DNA from: Loripinus fragilis
Taxonomy: Eukaryota; Mollusca; Bivalvia; Lucinida; Lucinidae
Assembly: GCA_964019695.1 (NCBI GenBank)
Contig: OZ026528.1
Location: 52,048,495-52,112,494, forward strand
Direction of reading: 5' to 3'
DNA length: 64,000 nucleotides
The translations under genes and the position numbers were made by a program. Under the pieces are notes generated by a model. That model saw nothing but the letters and a program-made list of their open reading frames with translations. It had not been told where the DNA came from and did not search any database. This document shows, one piece after another, positions 61,256 through 64,000 of this stretch (its first letter is position 1; the number at the start of each line of letters is the position of its first letter).

Positions 61256-62109
61256 AAAAGGGTTACAGATTCTGATGTACTTCAGTCCATGAAGGTTTTC
61301 ATCTTAAAGGAAGCAATCCTGTACCCCCCGGCAGGGGAGTGGCTTCAATATGAGACAATAAGTAGGAGGAGCATTGCATTGGACCAATGGCTTGCTTAGG
61401 CTCCTAAACAGCATGGGTAATTAAGCTGATAAAACCTGTCAACTAAAATCCAAGTATATGCCAGAAGTAGTCTAGCTCCTAGACCTTGATATTTTTGTCA
61501 ATTTTACTTAACTTTTCATTCAGTATAATTTTATATCATATAGCTAGTCTCATATCTTCTCTTTGATATCCTCATCTAATCACAAATATTGCTATCATAG
61601 AGGATAGAGGGAGAAAAAAATATTATTTTAAAATGAAATTATCATTTATCAAAAAGAATACAATATCAGACAAGTGGCTTGTCTATGCCAGAAGCGAACC
61701 AATTTAGAGATAAGCTCCATTAGATGTTCACTGTTTAGCTGCAATGGAGAAAACGTTTAAACAGAAGCTTATTCGACGACCTTTTACATCCCACTCCTAC
61801 CTTTAACAGATAGTGGAGAGTCTGATGAAATGCCACAATACGAGGCATTTCATCTGGGTCTTCATTGTTAGCCAAAGTGCCCCTTTAGATGTTTCTAGTA
61901 CACAAAGGGTGAGGGGGATATTTTGGACTCATCTCAAACTGGATATGCCGCAATCAAAAACATTAACATATCGACGAATATGATTGTCATTTGGTTCAGA
62001 TCCTAGATCTGGAACCACATTCTTTTGGTTCTAAAGTGGGTACAAATTAACTGTTTTTGAAGCTTAGAAGCAGACATTAAAAGTCAGGGCTAGCAAGGAA
62101 ATTGTTTGT
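61256..62109. other. Non-coding, duplication B2
   Basis: Collinear with 25070-26190 plus about 240 bp (61430-61680) of AT-rich DNA not present in B1. No gene is recognised. Confidence 0.45.
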
Positions 62110-62420
62110 TTTGATTCTTTATGTCCCAGTCAACAATTTTTTAATCATATCCAGACTACTTCCTGTCTTCCTGGGTTGAACCAGTACTAAGCAGATAATA
62201 TGCTAAAGTAAAGGATGCTCAAGGACACAAAACGGTGCCAACGATGAATCTCGAACAAATGACTCTTCAATCCCTATGTCTAACTCTCTACCCAGCAGGC
62301 ACACAACCTTAAAATGTGATATCAACGTCAAGGCGGTGTCATGATGTCGCCTTGACGTCGTTATGACGTTGTTTTAAGGTTGTGTGCCTGCTGGGTACCA
62401 ACTACATCACCACATTTAAC
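62110..62420 (-). mobile_element. tRNA-derived SINE interrupted by a MITE (B2 copy)
   Basis: Same structure as 26195-26510: SINE 3' end 'gttgactgggacataaagaa' on the minus strand, 'cgttttgtgtccttgagcat', box B 'gttcgagattc', and the MITE in box A. Confidence 0.65.
62291..62395. mobile_element. 105-bp MITE CCCAGCAGGCAC, B2 copy
   Basis: Same terminal repeats and length as 26383-26487, TA on both sides. Only a few substitutions between the copies. Confidence 0.8.
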
Positions 62421-63323
62421 TTTAACTGCTGCCAGTAGTAACAGCAAATGGCCTAAAAAATTAAGAAAAGTGGCACTTTTGACCAAATTTGTGGCTTTTT
62501 GACATATTATATAGAACAGCACAAGCAATTCCCAAAAGAAACTTTGACGGATGCAGAGGAGAATTTTCAGAAAAATCATAGGAAATTAACACATAGTTAG
62601 ATTCGATTAACAAATCAAACCCCCCTTTGTAAATTTGAAATCTTTTCAAGAAATCCTGGATCAGCCCCTGAGGTAATAAGAATGACCATAACACAACTTA
62701 TAATATTAGAATAAATTTTTGGTATTTTGTTGCGCTGATTTTTTTAATTCTTTATAAAAAAATCTTCTGATGTCTCAAATTTTCTGGGTAATACCGCATG
62801 CTTTTTTGTCTTCTGCTGATTCTTTTTTCAAAATCAACTTTTTACATAAATTCTTTCAGGAATACCATCAGAGTGTCAAATAGCTTGGATCCAGATCAGG
62901 CCCAACAAAAAGTCAGGCCTGATCTGGATTGTGAACTGTTTTCAAAGGTTATCAGCAGACAACATTTGTAGGCAAAAAGTTGATCAGTGAACATTTTCAT
63001 ATATTTCTCCTTTGTGACTGTGACTTCTTTACTCCTAGCAACTGTTTTTGCTACAGTAAAACTTATACAAAATATTATTCAACTAATAGGTCACTGTATC
63101 ACCATGTGGTATGCAATTTCAAACCCTATTTTTTTAACAACTTATGCACAGACAAGCATAGCAAAATAATCCCCACTTTTTCAAGGCTGGGGCATAAAAA
63201 GAATCTATAAAGAGTGGGGGAGGTGGGTAAACATGGTTGTCATAATTCAGCTACCGCATATCGAAAACCAAACTTATCCTAAATTAGAGCCAATCATTTT
63301 TGAAATCTGATGAGGTATTTTAA

Positions 63324-63526
63324 CCCTTCAAGCGCCACCTATAATTTGCAGCAGACGACGAAAATTTTGCCGCTTTTTCAAAAATAACAAATAAGGCATG
63401 ATATTTCATGAGAATCGTCTGCTGGCAGACGATTCTCATGTAATATCATACCTTATTTTTGTCGAAAATTGGGAAATATGTCTCAAAATTTGTCGTCTGC
63501 TGCAGTCGTGATTGGCGCTTTAAGGG
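63324..63526. mobile_element. 203-bp TTAA-flanked palindromic MITE, B2 copy
   Basis: TTAA at 63320-63323 and 63527-63530; ends 'cccttcaagcgcc' and 'ggcgctttaaggg'. Orthologous to 27416-27618. Confidence 0.75.
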
Positions 63527-63604
63527 TTAAGTAACGGTATTGATGAAATCGCAGATGATCAGATGGCTGACCAAGGCTTACAAAGTTTACCTAAGCATAC
63601 CTGT

Positions 63605-63765
63605 ACATAGAGGATCCTACATGAGTGCTCATGTTTTAATGAATTTATTAAACTAGTTGGGGAAAGGTGATAAAATGCGAGGCTTGCCAAGCATTTTATC
63701 ACTTTTTCGCAAGCTTAATAAATTCAATAATACAGGAGCACGAATGTTAGATTCTATTGATCATA
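63605..63765. mobile_element. Palindromic 'GAATTTATTAAAC' element, B2 copy
   Basis: Same as 27705-27860 with one or two substitutions ('catgttttaatgaatttatt'). Followed by the shared unique sequence to the window end. Confidence 0.7.
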
Positions 63766-64000
63766 CAACATTAAAATTACTTAGTAATCACCATTTTTGG
63801 CATGAAAAGTTGAGATTTTCCTATCTTTTACGCAACCTTATAATGGATGTCATTTGTTATGTTTACTCGGCTGGTTCACAAACTTAGGCAAGTTTGTGTA
63901 AAATTTAAGGACCTTTCTAGGACTTCGAAGAGTATCTTCGGTTGTTTTATAGGACTGAAAATTTGTGAAAAATATTGCCTTACACGTAAAAATTATACTT

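Larger units (their letters stand above)
58312..64000. repeat. Segmental duplication B, copy B2 (runs off the window)
   Basis: Close collinear match to 23105-28112. The homology is still continuous at the last base. B2 lacks the F-box-like exon found just left of B1. Confidence 0.85.

Noticed and set aside
9670..64000. One single 30-35-kb tandem duplication explaining A1-B1-A2-B2
   Set aside because: Intervening segments show no homology by eye and B is clearly less diverged than A; left as an open alternative only.

Overview
This window looks like nuclear DNA of a marine or freshwater invertebrate, most probably a bivalve mollusc. The reasons are an AT-rich, gene-poor landscape, exons with GT/AG boundaries, tRNA-derived SINEs, Penelope-like and Tc1-like element remains, many palindromic non-autonomous DNA elements, and a RING-less B-box/coiled-coil/beta-propeller (TRIM-like) gene of the kind expanded in bivalves. 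The species cannot be named from the sequence alone. No bacterial-type operon, CRISPR array or rRNA gene is visible.

Only one convincing intact protein-coding gene is present: a 575-residue TRIM-like protein on the minus strand (38925-40652). A paralogue at 10448-12183, also minus, carries a one-base deletion in its first B-box and looks like a pseudogene. Both sit in a direct segmental duplication (A1 about 9670-13985, A2 about 38090-43760) that includes a 5'-UTR splice acceptor, introns and flanks, so it arose by DNA duplication and not retrocopying. A second, younger direct duplication (B1 about 23105-28140, B2 about 58312 to the window end) carries a short terminal exon (24617-24763 and 60793-60939). 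Next to B1 lies a 105-bp phase-0 exon (22813-22917) resembling the region after an F-box.

Layout. 0-2 kb: broken, inverted remains of a repetitive invertebrate gene family. 3.7-6.3 kb: a decayed reverse transcriptase element (Penelope-like is my best guess) interrupted by a 5'-truncated copy of itself. 9-14 kb: duplication A1. 14-17.5 kb: little recognisable. 17.5-22.5 kb: 42-bp minisatellites around a composite element with GCTCACCTGAG ends. 22.8-28.1 kb: exon plus duplication B1. 28-38 kb: mobile-element remains, including a complete-length but dead Tc1-like transposon (34138-35647) and a tRNA-like sequence. 38-44 kb: duplication A2 and a SINE cluster. 45.4-46.5 kb: a Harbinger-like element filled with ACGTATG-type repeats. 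49.2-52.2 kb: a CAGCTG-rich minisatellite split by an insertion. 52-58 kb: dispersed repeats and a Tc1 fragment. 58.3-64 kb: duplication B2 with a 1-kb insertion built of 191-bp repeats.

The genes do not form a pathway. The interest lies in duplication, nested insertion (which gives relative dating) and several structured repeat families. All homology statements rest on recognising motifs by eye. No database search or alignment program was run, and boundaries marked 'about' may be off by tens of bases.
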